From assembly GCF_004745635.1 (NCBI RefSeq), contig NZ_SRLB01000027.1, forward strand, positions 1-64,000: a DNA stretch of 64,000 bases, read 5' to 3'. Below are positions 1 through 8,039 of this stretch, piece by piece. The DNA comes from Methylobacterium nonmethylotrophicum. Its GTDB lineage: Bacteria; Pseudomonadota; Alphaproteobacteria; Rhizobiales; Beijerinckiaceae. Position 1 is the stretch's first letter. The number at the start of each line of letters is the position of its first letter. Position numbers and translations under genes: made by a program. The notes below the pieces were generated by a model, which saw only the letters and a program-made list of their open reading frames with translations, had not been told where the DNA came from and searched no databases.

Positions 1-76
<76 letters not shown>

Positions 77-91
77 GTCCGAGGCGGGTGC

Positions 92-121
92 CTTGTAGGC
101 CGGCCCTTCTCAGCCTGTCAA
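92..121 (-). promoter_or_regulatory. Sigma-70-type promoter of tRNA-Ala
   Basis: On the minus strand there is a perfect -35 box TTGACA (116-121), an 18-base spacer and TACAAG (92-97) as -10. Transcription would start near 85, about nine bases before the mature tRNA 5' end at 76. Spacing and position fit a stable-RNA promoter. The start site is inferred. Confidence 0.7.
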
Positions 122-185
122 TTCCCTTGGTGGCCCCGCCGCGTCGCGACTGCGCGCGGGCGCCCCGGGCTCGCACGGACCCCGC

Positions 186-473
186 ATGCGCTCGCTCCTC
201 TGGCTCATCGACAACATCATCACGCTCTACGTGTACCTGCTGATCGCCAGCGCCGTCCTGAGCTGGCTGGTGGCCTTCAACGTGGTCAACGTGCGCAACC
301 CGATCGTGTCGCAGATCGGGGAGTTCCTGTACCGGGTGACCGAACCGGCCCTGCGGCCGATCCGGCGCATCCTGCCGAACCTCGGCGGAATCGACATCTC
401 GCCGATCATCCTGGTCCTCGGCCTGTTCTTCCTGCGCAACCTGATGTTCGAGCTCTTCGCCAGCATGGCCTGA
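186..473 (+). CDS. YggT family integral membrane protein
   Basis: This 95-residue protein has two hydrophobic segments, at about residues 8-34 and 70-93, joined by a loop with the YggT-type sequence YRVTEPALRPIRR and then IDISPI. That is one YggT repeat, the usual alphaproteobacterial size. Members are inner membrane proteins linked by genetics to osmotic shock tolerance or cell division, but no reaction is established. The next gene, a DUF167/YggU protein, starts eight bases downstream. The yggT-yggU pairing is common in proteobacteria and suggests a two-gene operon. The family call is firm and the function is open. Confidence 0.88.
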   Translation: MRSLLWLIDNIITLYVYLLIASAVLSWLVAFNVVNVRNPIVSQIGEFLYRVTEPALRPIRRILPNLGGIDISPIILVLGLFFLRNLMFELFASMA

Positions 474-481
474 GCCGGGCC

Positions 482-814
482 GTGACCGCGCCCTGGCGCG
501 TCACCCCGGAGGGGGTCGAGGTCCGGGTGCGGGCCACCCCGCGGGGCGGGCGCGATGCCCTCGACGGCGTCGAGACCCGGGACGACGGCGCCGTCTGGCT
601 CAAGGTGCGGGTGCGGGCAGCGCCCGAGGAGGGCGCCGCCAACGCGGCGATCCGGGACGTGCTGCGGCGCGCCCTCGGCCTGCCGGCCTCGGCGGTCACG
701 CTCGCCACCGGCGCCACCGCCCGGGTCAAGCTGTTTCGCATCGCCGGCGACGGGCCGGCCCTGGCGCGGCGGCTCGCGGACCTGACGGCCCACGATCCCG
801 CGGCCGGGGCTTGA
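482..814 (+). CDS. DUF167 (YggU family) protein
   Basis: This small soluble protein has 110 residues and a GTG start at 482. It carries the DUF167 signatures VRVRATPRGGRDALDG near the N-terminus, VRVRAAPEEGAANAA in the middle and a later VTLATGATARVK segment. The family has a compact alpha/beta fold of about 100 residues and no proven biochemical role. It follows yggT after only eight bases and is probably co-transcribed and translated with it. The GTG start is chosen because it lies just after the yggT stop and starts the conserved domain at the normal place. An ORF in another frame, 555-785, is a shadow. Confidence 0.85.
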   Translation: MTAPWRVTPEGVEVRVRATPRGGRDALDGVETRDDGAVWLKVRVRAAPEEGAANAAIRDVLRRALGLPASAVTLATGATARVKLFRIAGDGPALARRLADLTAHDPAAGA

Positions 815-893
815 CCCTAGGGCGGGGCTGCCCCTCAGATCGCCGCACGACATCACCGGCCGGGAGCGGCCCTCCCGGCCGACCGAACCATCC

Positions 894-933
894 AGAGCCT
901 GCCGGGCGCCACCGGAGGCGCCCGGCAGGCTCT
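894..933 (+). promoter_or_regulatory. Perfect 17-bp hairpin in the leader of mesaconyl-CoA hydratase
   Basis: The arms 894-910 and 917-933 are perfect reverse complements around a six-base loop (ACCGGA). No T-run follows, and the hairpin ends only 16 bases before the ATG at 950, just ahead of the GAGGCGA ribosome-binding region. It could be a Rho-independent-like stop for the yggT operon. Its position fits better with a stabilising or regulatory 5' UTR structure, but this is inference. Confidence 0.6.
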
Positions 934-949
934 CGCACGAGAGGCGACG

Positions 950-1996
950 ATGAAGACCAATCCGGGCCGTTTCTTCGAGGATTTCCGCCTCGGGGAGACC
1001 ATCCGACACGCCACGCCGCGCACCGTCACCAGCGGCGACGTGGCGCTCTACACCGCGCTCTACGGCCCGCGCTTCGCGGTCCAGTCCTCCGATGCCTTCG
1101 CGGCGGCCTTCGGTTACGACCGGGCGCCGCTGGACGACCTGCTGGTCTTCCACGTGGTGTTCGGCAAGACGGTGCCGGACATCTCGCTCAACGCGGTCGC
1201 CAATCTCGGCTATGCCGAGGGGCGCTTCCTGCGGCCGGTCTACCCGGGCGAGACGCTGAATTCGGTCTCGGAGGTGATCGGCCTCAAGGAGAGCTCGAAC
1301 CGGCAGACCGGCGTGGTCTATGTCCGCTCCACCGGCTACGATTCGGCGGGCGAGGCGGTGCTGAGCTACTGCCGCTGGGTGCTGGTGCGCAAGCGCGACC
1401 CGGAGGCCCGGATCGAGGCCGAGGCGGTGCCGAGCCTCGCCAAGGCGGTGGCGCCGGAGGACCTGGCCGCGGCCCTGCCGCCCTTGAAGCCGGAGGCCTA
1501 CGATGCCGGCCTCGCCGGCAGCCCGCACCGCTTCGGTGACTATGCGGCGGGGGAGCGCATCGATCACGTCGACGGCATGACCGTCGAGGAGGCCGAGCAC
1601 CAGATCGCCACGAGGTTGTTCCAGAACACCGCCAAGGTCCATTTCGACGGCTACGCCGCGAAGGACACCCGCTTCGGCAAGCGCCTGATCTATGGCGGCC
1701 ACGTCATCTCGCTCGCCCGGGGCTTGAGCTTCAACGGCCTCGGCAACGCCTTCGCGATCGCCGGCATCAATGCCGGGCGCCATGTCGCGCCGCTGTTTGC
1801 CGGCGACACCGTCTATGCCTGGAGCGAGGTCCTGGCGGTCGCCGACCTGCCCGGGCGCAGCGACGTCGGAGCCCTGCGCCTGCGCACGGTCGCGACCAAG
1901 AACCAGCCCTGCGGCGCCCATCCGGACAAGGCCGGCGAGGGCTACGACCCGGCGGTGATCCTCGACCTCGACTACTGGGCGCTGATGCCGCGCTGA
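950..1996 (+). CDS. mch: Mesaconyl-CoA hydratase (ethylmalonyl-CoA pathway)
   Basis: This 348-residue protein consists of two MaoC-like hotdog units. The N-terminal half starts FFEDFRLGETIRHATPRTVT and the C-terminal half carries the MaoC-type stretch FGKRLIYGGHVISLARGL near residues 240-260. Length and sequence match the dedicated mesaconyl-CoA hydratase of Rhodobacter and Methylobacterium (also called meaC or mcd in Methylobacterium), which hydrates mesaconyl-C1-CoA to beta-methylmalyl-CoA in the cytosol. The preceding pathway enzyme, methylsuccinyl-CoA dehydrogenase, is encoded at 27.1 kb, so the two steps are unlinked by about 25 kb. The gene is apparently monocistronic, with a strong hairpin in its leader and a small hairpin after its stop. 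An ordinary two-domain MaoC dehydratase is possible but less likely. Confidence 0.87.
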   Translation: MKTNPGRFFEDFRLGETIRHATPRTVTSGDVALYTALYGPRFAVQSSDAFAAAFGYDRAPLDDLLVFHVVFGKTVPDISLNAVANLGYAEGRFLRPVYPGETLNSVSEVIGLKESSNRQTGVVYVRSTGYDSAGEAVLSYCRWVLVRKRDPEARIEAEAVPSLAKAVAPEDLAAALPPLKPEAYDAGLAGSPHRFGDYAAGERIDHVDGMTVEEAEHQIATRLFQNTAKVHFDGYAAKDTRFGKRLIYGGHVISLARGLSFNGLGNAFAIAGINAGRHVAPLFAGDTVYAWSEVLAVADLPGRSDVGALRLRTVATKNQPCGAHPDKAGEGYDPAVILDLDYWALMPR

Positions 1997-2000
1997 TGCG

Positions 2001-2019
2001 GGATCAGGTTTGCTGATCC
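2001..2019. terminator. Short hairpin between convergent mch and mntR
   Basis: GGATCAG (2001-2007) and CTGATCC (2013-2019) pair around a five-base loop between two genes that converge. A further copy of GGGATCAGGTT follows at 2020-2030, so a second fold (CTGATCC/GGATCAG, 2013-2027) competes with the first. It is a weak terminator candidate without a T-run. Confidence 0.4.
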
Positions 2020-2023
2020 GGGA

Positions 2024-2473
2024 TCAGGTTCTGGCGGCGGTGAAGCGCCGGAAGGCGTCGAGGGTCTCGCGGCTGACGTGGTGCTCGATGCCCTCCGCGT
2101 CGCAGCGCGCCACGTCCGGGCTGACGCCGAGCGCCAGCAGGAACGATTCGACGATCCGGTGGCGCTCCCGCGCCTCCACGGCGAGCGCCTGGCCGGCCTC
2201 GGTGAGGAAGACGCCCCGGTAGGGCCGCTGCTGCACCAGCCCGTCCTCGGCCAGGCGCTTGAGCATCTTGGCCACCGTCGGCTGGGCGACGCCGAGGCGG
2301 GCGGCGATGTCGACCTGCCGCGCCTCGCCGGCATCGCCGATCAGGTCGGCGATCAGCTCGACGTAATCCTCGACCAGCTCGAGCCGGCGCGCCTCGCGCA
2401 CTTGCCGGAAGCCGGCGGAATGCGCCTCGGCGTCGACGAGAACGGGCTCGGGCGGGAGGTCGTGGTCCTGCAT
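2024..2473 (-). CDS. mntR: MntR-type metal-responsive transcriptional regulator
   Basis: This 149-residue DtxR/MntR family regulator has an N-terminal winged helix (about residues 35-95, with ARLGVAQPTVAKMLKRLAEDGL as recognition helix and wing) and a dimerisation/metal-binding helix region (ERHRIVESFLLALGV, then CDAEGIEHHVS). The E/H/C-rich segment HHVSRETL is typical of the metal sites in this family. Like other Gram-negative MntR proteins it lacks the C-terminal SH3-like domain. It is expected to repress Mn(II) uptake genes when manganese is bound. No mntH or other manganese transporter is adjacent, so the targets lie elsewhere. It converges on mch. Confidence 0.85.
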   Translation of the reverse strand: MQDHDLPPEPVLVDAEAHSAGFRQVREARRLELVEDYVELIADLIGDAGEARQVDIAARLGVAQPTVAKMLKRLAEDGLVQQRPYRGVFLTEAGQALAVEARERHRIVESFLLALGVSPDVARCDAEGIEHHVSRETLDAFRRFTAART

Positions 2474-2570
2474 GGAGTTCGCTTCTGCCGCCTCGGACGA
2501 TGTGGGCCGTCTTCGATCCCGCCTTCTTAGCCGAGGACGGGCCGGGTGTGCAGAGGGAGGGGCACCCGCG

Positions 2571-3461
2571 TCACGCCTCCGGCGCCCGCAGATGGGCGAC
2601 GAAGTCCTGCGCGAAGGGGGGCAGGGCGGCGAGGTCGCGCAGGCAGATCGTCAGGTCGCGCACCGCCCACGGGTCCTCCAGCGCCACGGTGGCGATCGCC
2701 ATGGTGCGGGCGGCCCGCCGCGCGGTCGTCTCCGGCACGATGCCGAGGCCGACCCGGCACTCGACCAGGCGGCAGACCGCGTCGAAGCCGCGCAATTGCA
2801 CCCGCAGGCGCAGGGGCTGGCCGCTGCGCCCGGCCTTGCCGGCGAGGAAGCGGGTGAGCGCGCTCGCCCGGTCGAGCCCGACGAGGTCGTGGCCCAGCAC
2901 CTCGGCGAAGGGCACCGAGTCGCGGGCGGCGAGGGGATGATCGGCCGCCACCACCAGCACGAAGCGGTCGCGGCGGAACGGATAGGTGGCGAGGCTGCCG
3001 GTCTCGACCGTGCCGGCGACGAGGCCGAGATCGGCCGCGCCCTCGGCCACGAGCCCGACGATCTCGTCCGACAACCGCTCCTCGATGTCGACGCTGACGC
3101 CCGGATGCTCCGCGAGGTAGGCCGAGAGCACCTCGGGCAGGAACTCGGTGAGCGCGTTGGTGTTCGACAGGACCCGGATCTGCCCGGCCGCCCCGCCGGC
3201 GAAGGCCGCCAGATCCCCCTGAAGCCGCTCGACCCCCGACAGAATCTGGCGCGCATGGGCGAGCAGCGTGCGCCCGGCCGGGGTCGGGGTGACGCCGAGG
3301 CGGGCCCTCGTGAGAAGGGCGGCGCCGAGCGAGGCCTCCATGCTGCGGATGCGGTGGCTCGCCGCGGCGAGGGCCAGGTTGGCGCGGTTGGCGCCGTGGG
3401 TGATCGAGCCGGCCTCGACCACGTGGCGGAACAGGCTGAGATCGACGAGATCGAAGTGCAT
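2571..3461 (-). CDS. LysR family transcriptional regulator
   Basis: This 296-residue protein has an N-terminal winged helix-turn-helix (residues 1-60; LVDLSLFRHVVEAGSITHGA, then helix ANLALAAASHRIRSMEASLG) and a two-lobe LysR substrate-binding domain starting at about residue 90 (AGQIRVLSNTNAL). The ORF stays open upstream, but the start at 3461 gives the standard LysR N-terminus MHFDLVDLSLF, so the longer form is rejected. It is divergent from sdhC across about 300 bases. LysR regulators often control the divergent neighbour, but no binding site is evident here. The effector is unknown. Confidence 0.87.
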   Translation of the reverse strand: MHFDLVDLSLFRHVVEAGSITHGANRANLALAAASHRIRSMEASLGAALLTRARLGVTPTPAGRTLLAHARQILSGVERLQGDLAAFAGGAAGQIRVLSNTNALTEFLPEVLSAYLAEHPGVSVDIEERLSDEIVGLVAEGAADLGLVAGTVETGSLATYPFRRDRFVLVVAADHPLAARDSVPFAEVLGHDLVGLDRASALTRFLAGKAGRSGQPLRLRVQLRGFDAVCRLVECRVGLGIVPETTARRAARTMAIATVALEDPWAVRDLTICLRDLAALPPFAQDFVAHLRAPEA

Positions 3462-3758
3462 CGGCGGCGCCTCCCGCGATCGCCCAAGGCCCGGAATCGC
3501 CCCGGCTTCCGGCGGATCGTTTCGCCGGCCGCGAAGGTAGATCGGGCGGTGGCGCCTTGACCAGGGGCGGGCTCGGCCTTCGCGGATGACGAAGCCTGGG
3601 TCAACGAGAACCGCATTGCGAACTGGACGCATTCCAGGGAGACAGAGCGGCACGTCTGTCACTCGGGCGGACCGACGGTCGCGTTGCGCTCCCGCGGCGG
3701 AGCCGGTAGGTGACCCAGTTTAGAGCCGGACCAGATCAGGGAACTCTCGAGGATCACG

Positions 3759-4178
3759 ATGGCGGACACCGCAAGGCCCCAGAATCCCGCCGGCAGACCG
3801 GTCGTCCGACCGCTCTCGCCCCATCTCCAGATCTACCGCTGGACCTGGACCATGGCGATGTCGGTGGCCCACCGCATCACCGGGGTCGCGCTCTACGGCG
3901 GCACCGCGCTGCTGGCTCTCTGGCTGGTCGCGCTGGCCGCGGGTCCCGGCGCCTACGGCCCGGTGGCGTGGTTCTTCGGCTCGCTCCTCGGCCGGCTGAT
4001 CCTGTTCGTCTACACCTGGATCCTCCTGCACCACATGCTCGGCGGCATCCGCCATCTGGTCTGGGATTTCGGCCACGGCATGGAACCCGGCACCCGCATC
4101 GCGATGGCCCGCTACACCCTGATCGGCTCGGCCGCCCTGACGGTGCTGATCTGGTTCGTCGCCCTGGTGGCCCGCTGA
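3759..4178 (+). CDS. sdhC: Succinate dehydrogenase cytochrome b556 subunit
   Basis: This 139-residue membrane anchor has three predicted transmembrane helices and the conserved SdhC signature SPHLQIYRW followed by SVAHRITG (residues about 20-45). The motif LLHHMLGGIRHLVWD (about residue 90) supplies the haem-ligand histidine. With SdhD it anchors complex II, binds haem b and forms the ubiquinone site. It is the first gene of sdhCDAB. The 297-base region back to the divergent LysR gene holds the promoter, but I see no convincing -35/-10 pair there. Confidence 0.95.
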   Translation: MADTARPQNPAGRPVVRPLSPHLQIYRWTWTMAMSVAHRITGVALYGGTALLALWLVALAAGPGAYGPVAWFFGSLLGRLILFVYTWILLHHMLGGIRHLVWDFGHGMEPGTRIAMARYTLIGSAALTVLIWFVALVAR

Positions 4179-4191
4179 GAGGACGACTGAG

Positions 4192-4605
4192 ATGGTCGAC
4201 AACCGCCCTGACATCCGCCCCTCGATCCGCACCGCCCGCGCCCGCGTCAGCGGCCTGGGCGCCGCCCATCACGGCACCCGCGAGTGGTGGCTGCACCGCG
4301 TCACCGCGGTCTCGAACGTGCCCCTCGTCCTCGCCTTCGTGGTGATCGTCGCCCTGATGGCCGGCCGCCCCTACCCGGAGGCCGCCGCCCTGGTGTCGCA
4401 CCCGCTGGTGGCGATCCTGCTGATCCTTGGCGTCCTCTCGGTCACCAACCACATGCGGATGGGCCTCCAGATCGTCATCGAGGACTACGTCCACGACAAG
4501 GGCCTGAAGATCGCCGCGGTGATCGCCAACACCTTCTACTGCGTCGTCGTCGCGGTCGCCTGCCTCTACGCCATCGTGCGCGTGAGCCTGCGGGCCCTCG
4601 CGTAA
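4192..4605 (+). CDS. sdhD: Succinate dehydrogenase hydrophobic membrane anchor subunit
   Basis: This protein has 137 residues and three transmembrane helices. EWWLHRVTAVSNVPL near residue 30 and NHMRMGLQIVIEDYV near residue 90 are SdhD hallmarks. The histidine in NHMRMG is the expected haem ligand, and the aspartate-tyrosine pair lies near the quinone site. The gene follows sdhC after 13 bases and precedes sdhA by 23 bases, so co-transcription is clear. The start ATG 4192 gives the usual alphaproteobacterial N-terminal extension before the first helix. Confidence 0.94.
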   Translation: MVDNRPDIRPSIRTARARVSGLGAAHHGTREWWLHRVTAVSNVPLVLAFVVIVALMAGRPYPEAAALVSHPLVAILLILGVLSVTNHMRMGLQIVIEDYVHDKGLKIAAVIANTFYCVVVAVACLYAIVRVSLRALA

Positions 4606-4628
4606 CGCCAGCAACAGGAACACCGTCC

Positions 4629-6455
4629 ATGGCCTCAACCGCTTCCGCCGCGCCGGCCCAGAACGGCAAGGCGTACACCATCATCGACCACACCTTCGAC
4701 GTCGTCATCGTGGGCGCCGGCGGCGCGGGGCTGCGCGCCACCGTCGGGTGCTCGCAGGCCGGGCTGCGCACCGCCTGCATCACCAAGGTCTTCCCGACCC
4801 GCTCCCACACCGTCGCGGCGCAGGGCGGCATCTCGGCCTCGCTCGGCAACATGGGCCCGGACGACTGGCGCTGGCACATGTACGACACCGTGAAGGGGTC
4901 GGACTGGCTCGGCGACCAGGACGCGATCGAGTACCTGGTGCGCAACGCGCCGGCCGCGGTCTACGAGCTCGAGCACTGGGGCGTGCCGTTCTCGCGCACC
5001 GCCGAGGGCAAGATCTACCAGCGCCCGTTCGGCGGCATGACCACCGATTACGGCAAGGGCACCGCCCAGCGCACCTGCGCGGCGGCCGACCGCACCGGCC
5101 ACGCCATGCTGCACACCCTCTACGGCCAGGCCGTGAAGGCGCAGACCAACTTCTTCATCGAGTACTTCGCCCTCGACCTGATCATGGACGAGGAGGGCCG
5201 CTGCCGCGGCGTGATCGCCATCGACCAGTCGACCGGCGAGATCCACCGCTTCCGCGCCGCCATGACGGTGCTGGCCACCGGTGGCTACGGCCGGGCCTAC
5301 TTCTCGGCGACCTCGGCCCATACCTGCACCGGCGACGGCAACGCCATGGTGCTGCGGGCGGGCCTGGCGCTCGAGGACATGGAGTTCGTCCAGTTCCACC
5401 CGACCGGCATCTACGGCGCCGGCTGCCTCATCACCGAGGGCTCGCGCGGCGAGGGCGGCTACCTGACGAACTCCGAGGGTGAGCGCTTCATGGAGCGCTA
5501 CGCCCCCTCGGCCAAGGACCTCGCCTCGCGCGACGTGGTCTCCCGCTCCATGACCATGGAGATCCGCGCCGGCCGCGGCGTCGGCAAGAACAAGGACCAC
5601 ATCTTCCTGCACCTCGACCACCTCGACCCGAAGATCCTGCACGAGCGCCTGCCCGGCATCTCGGAGAGCGCGAAGATCTTCGCCGGCGTCGACGTGACCA
5701 AGGAGCCGATCCCGGTCATCCCGACCGTGCACTACAACATGGGCGGCATCCCGACGAACTACCACGGCGAGGTGCTGACGCTGAAGAACGGCAACCCCGA
5801 CCACGTGGTGCCGGGCCTGATGGCGATCGGCGAGGCGGCCTGCGTCTCGGTCCACGGTGCCAATCGCCTCGGCTCGAACTCGCTCATCGACCTCGTGGTG
5901 TTCGGCCGCGCCGCCGGCCTGCGCTGCGCCGAGACGGTGGAGAAGGGCGGCCGCCTGCCGGAGCTGCCGAAGGATTCCGCCGACAAGGCGCTGGGCCGCC
6001 TCGACCGCTTCCGCTACGCCAATGGCGGCACGCCGACGGCGGAGCTGCGCCTCGAGATGCAGAAGACGATGCAGAACAACTGCGCCGTGTTCCGCACCGG
6101 CGAGGTGCTGGAGGAGGGCAAGGGCCTGATCCACAAGGTCTGGGCCGGCGCCGAGGACGTGAAGGTGACCGACCGCTCGCTGGTCTGGAACACCGACCTC
6201 CTGGAAACCCTGGAATTCGACAACCTGATCGGCCAGGCGGTCGTCACCATGGAATCGGCGGCCAACCGGACCGAGTCCCGCGGCGCTCACGCTCGCGAGG
6301 ACTTCCCGGACCGCGACGACAAGCAGTGGATGAAGCACACGCTTGCCTGGCTCGATCCCGATGCCCGCAAGGTCGCGATCGATTACCGGCCGGTCCACAC
6401 CTACACGATGTCGAACGACATCGCGTATATCGAGCCGAAGGCCCGCGTGTACTGA
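4629..6455 (+). CDS. sdhA: Succinate dehydrogenase flavoprotein subunit
   Basis: This 608-residue protein oxidises succinate to fumarate with covalently bound FAD on the cytoplasmic face of complex II. The dinucleotide-binding VVIVGAGGAGLRA (residues about 21-33) and the FAD-attachment region FPTRSHTVAAQGGI are present. So are the substrate-site motifs HPTGIYGAG and TEGSRGEGG, and the C-terminal segment ends in a conserved tyrosine-rich tail. The frame stays open upstream into sdhD, but ATG 4629 gives the normal N-terminus. Downstream, sdhB does not follow directly: a coiled-coil ORF and a DUF433 ORF lie between. Confidence 0.97.
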   Translation: MASTASAAPAQNGKAYTIIDHTFDVVIVGAGGAGLRATVGCSQAGLRTACITKVFPTRSHTVAAQGGISASLGNMGPDDWRWHMYDTVKGSDWLGDQDAIEYLVRNAPAAVYELEHWGVPFSRTAEGKIYQRPFGGMTTDYGKGTAQRTCAAADRTGHAMLHTLYGQAVKAQTNFFIEYFALDLIMDEEGRCRGVIAIDQSTGEIHRFRAAMTVLATGGYGRAYFSATSAHTCTGDGNAMVLRAGLALEDMEFVQFHPTGIYGAGCLITEGSRGEGGYLTNSEGERFMERYAPSAKDLASRDVVSRSMTMEIRAGRGVGKNKDHIFLHLDHLDPKILHERLPGISESAKIFAGVDVTKEPIPVIPTVHYNMGGIPTNYHGEVLTLKNGNPDHVVPGLMAIGEAACVSVHGANRLGSNSLIDLVVFGRAAGLRCAETVEKGGRLPELPKDSADKALGRLDRFRYANGGTPTAELRLEMQKTMQNNCAVFRTGEVLEEGKGLIHKVWAGAEDVKVTDRSLVWNTDLLETLEFDNLIGQAVVTMESAANRTESRGAHAREDFPDRDDKQWMKHTLAWLDPDARKVAIDYRPVHTYTMSNDIAYIEPKARVY

Positions 6456-6483
6456 CGTCGGCCGACGCCGCCGCGAGGACGCG

Positions 6484-6705
6484 ATGAGCGAGCCCGAGAC
6501 CCCGATGCTGCAACTCCTGCGCCGGATCGACCAGAAGGTCGACCGGCTCGGGGAACGCGTCGACGACTTGACCGCGCGGATCGGGTCGGTGGAATCTCAG
6601 GTCGCCTCGCTCCGTGGCGACTTCGTCCGCCTCGAACACCGCCAGGACCGCTTCGACGAGCGGCCCCAGCGGATCGAGAAGCGGCTCGATCTGGTGGAGG
6701 CCTGA
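6484..6705 (+). CDS. Small coiled-coil protein inside the sdh operon
   Basis: This 73-residue, highly charged protein has heptad spacing along almost its whole length (LLRRIDQKVDRLGERVDDLTARI and on to RLEHRQDRFDERPQRIEKRL), so it should form a long coiled coil. It has no cysteine, signal peptide or membrane segment. It starts 28 bases after sdhA and ends two bases before the next ORF, a DUF433 protein, so the two form a tightly coupled pair. I know no family function. A role as partner or antitoxin-like helper of the DUF433 protein is speculation. The sequence alone could be found next to many DUF433 genes. Confidence 0.65.
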   Translation: MSEPETPMLQLLRRIDQKVDRLGERVDDLTARIGSVESQVASLRGDFVRLEHRQDRFDERPQRIEKRLDLVEA

Positions 6706-6707
6706 CG

Positions 6708-6941
6708 GTGCCGCCGTTCCCCCGGATCACCCGCGACCCGGCCGTCATGGGCGGGAAGGCCTGCATCCGCGGCATGCGGGTGACGGTCGGGATGATCCTG
6801 GGAAATCTCGGCGAGGGGATCGGCATCGACGACCTGCTGGCAGCGTACCCTTACCTCGAGCGGGAGGACGTGCACGACGCCCTCCGCTACGCGGCTTTCC
6901 TGGCGCGGGAGCGCGAGCCCCCGCTCCTTCCGGCGGCCTAA
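6708..6941 (+). CDS. DUF433 domain protein (VapB45-type antitoxin-like)
   Basis: This 77-residue protein starts with GTG two bases after the preceding ORF. It has the DUF433 pattern RITRDPAVMGGKACIRGMRVTV, then a winged-helix-like stretch GIDDLLAAYPYLEREDVHDALRYAA. DUF433 proteins are usually small DNA-binding or antitoxin-like proteins paired with a DUF5615/PIN-like toxin. No such toxin is present here; its companion is the coiled-coil ORF instead. The pair splits sdhA from sdhB, with 119 bases left before sdhB. The domain call is firm. Function, and whether it belongs to the sdh transcript, are open. Confidence 0.8.
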   Translation: MPPFPRITRDPAVMGGKACIRGMRVTVGMILGNLGEGIGIDDLLAAYPYLEREDVHDALRYAAFLAREREPPLLPAA

Positions 6942-7060
6942 GGCCATGGCTCTCGCGCCCATCCGGATCCGGCCCATCCCCGGACCTCTTCTCATCGTCG
7001 AAACGGGGCGGTCGCATATCCGTCCTTGCAGGTTCGACCGCACCGATCAGGCATAGACAG

Positions 7061-7843
7061 ATGGCCCAGTTCAACCTCCCCAAAGGCTCCCAGTACACCG
7101 AGGGCAAGACCTGGCCGAAGCCGGCCGGCGCCAAGAACCTGCAGGAGTTCCGGATCTACCGCTGGAACCAGGATGACGGCGCCAACCCGCGGATCGACAC
7201 CTACTACGTCGACCGCGACGATTGCGGCCCGATGGTCCTCGACGCCCTTCTCTGGATCAAGAACAAGGTCGACGCGACCCTGACCTTCCGGCGCTCGTGC
7301 CGCGAGGGCATCTGCGGCTCCTGCGCCATGAACATCATGGGGCAGAACACGCTCGCCTGCACGCTCGGCATCGACGACTGCCAGTCGGGCCAGATCAAGA
7401 TCTATCCGCTGCCGCACATGCCGGTGCTGAAGGATCTGGTGCCGGACCTGACCTCGTTCTTCGCCCAGCATGCGGCGATCGAGCCCTGGCTGCAGACCGA
7501 GACGCCCTCGCCCGAGAAGGAGTGGCGCCAGACGCCCGAGGACCGCGCGCGGCTCGACGGGCTCTACGAGTGCATCCTGTGCGCCTGCTGCACCACGTCG
7601 TGCCCGAGCTACTGGTGGAACGGCGACCGCTTCCTCGGCCCGGCGGCCCTGCTCCAGGCCTATCGCTGGCTGATCGACAGCCGCGACGAGAATACCGGCG
7701 AGCGCCTCGACGGGCTGCACGACCCGTTCCGGCTCTACCGCTGCCACACCATCATGAACTGCGCCAACACCTGCCCGAAGGGCCTGAACCCGGCCAAGGC
7801 CATCGCCGAGATCAAGAAGATGATGGTGGCGCGCGAGGTCTGA
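7061..7843 (+). CDS. sdhB: Succinate dehydrogenase iron-sulfur subunit
   Basis: This 260-residue protein transfers electrons from SdhA to ubiquinone. The [2Fe-2S] ligands lie in CREGICGSC and the later cysteine of NTLAC (residues about 80-105). The [4Fe-4S] site is CILCACCTTSCP, and the [3Fe-4S] site is CHTIMNCANTCPKGLNP. The frame is open upstream for 149 codons, but ATG 7061 gives the standard start MAQFNLPKG. The gene is 605 bases from the sdhA stop because of the two inserted ORFs, so it may have its own promoter in 6942-7060. A strong terminator follows. Confidence 0.96.
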   Translation: MAQFNLPKGSQYTEGKTWPKPAGAKNLQEFRIYRWNQDDGANPRIDTYYVDRDDCGPMVLDALLWIKNKVDATLTFRRSCREGICGSCAMNIMGQNTLACTLGIDDCQSGQIKIYPLPHMPVLKDLVPDLTSFFAQHAAIEPWLQTETPSPEKEWRQTPEDRARLDGLYECILCACCTTSCPSYWWNGDRFLGPAALLQAYRWLIDSRDENTGERLDGLHDPFRLYRCHTIMNCANTCPKGLNPAKAIAEIKKMMVAREV

Positions 7844-7902
7844 TCCTCTTCCAGAACCGCTCCGGTGCGGCCGACTGGGTCCTGTCGGCCACACCCTTTC
7901 GA

Positions 7903-7924
7903 AAAGGCGCCTGCGGGCGCCTTT
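7903..7924 (+). terminator. Rho-independent terminator of the sdh operon
   Basis: AAAGGCGCC (7903-7911) and GGCGCCTTT (7916-7924) form a perfect nine-pair stem around a TGCG loop, with further T and G bases after it. It lies 60 bases after the sdhB stop. Confidence 0.8.
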
Positions 7925-8039
7925 GTCGTTGGGGAAACCTCTGCACGCGCCTTTGCGGGATCGTATTTCCCGCCGACGAACGATCTCCGGAACGTATGGC
8001 CGTCGCCGGCCCAGTCAGGACTCCTCGCAGGACCCCTCG

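Noticed and set aside
227..1921. 564-codon minus-strand frame across yggT, DUF167 and mch
   Set aside because: It overlaps three well-supported plus-strand genes and has no recognisable sequence.
4635..6398. 587-codon open frame antisense to sdhA
   Set aside because: Its product is an alanine/glycine/arginine-rich string with no domain, and it lies opposite a certain gene. Long antisense frames are normal in DNA this GC-rich.
6484..6941. A classical toxin-antitoxin pair
   Set aside because: DUF433 is present, but the first ORF is a plain coiled coil with no toxin fold, so a toxin-antitoxin label is not justified.
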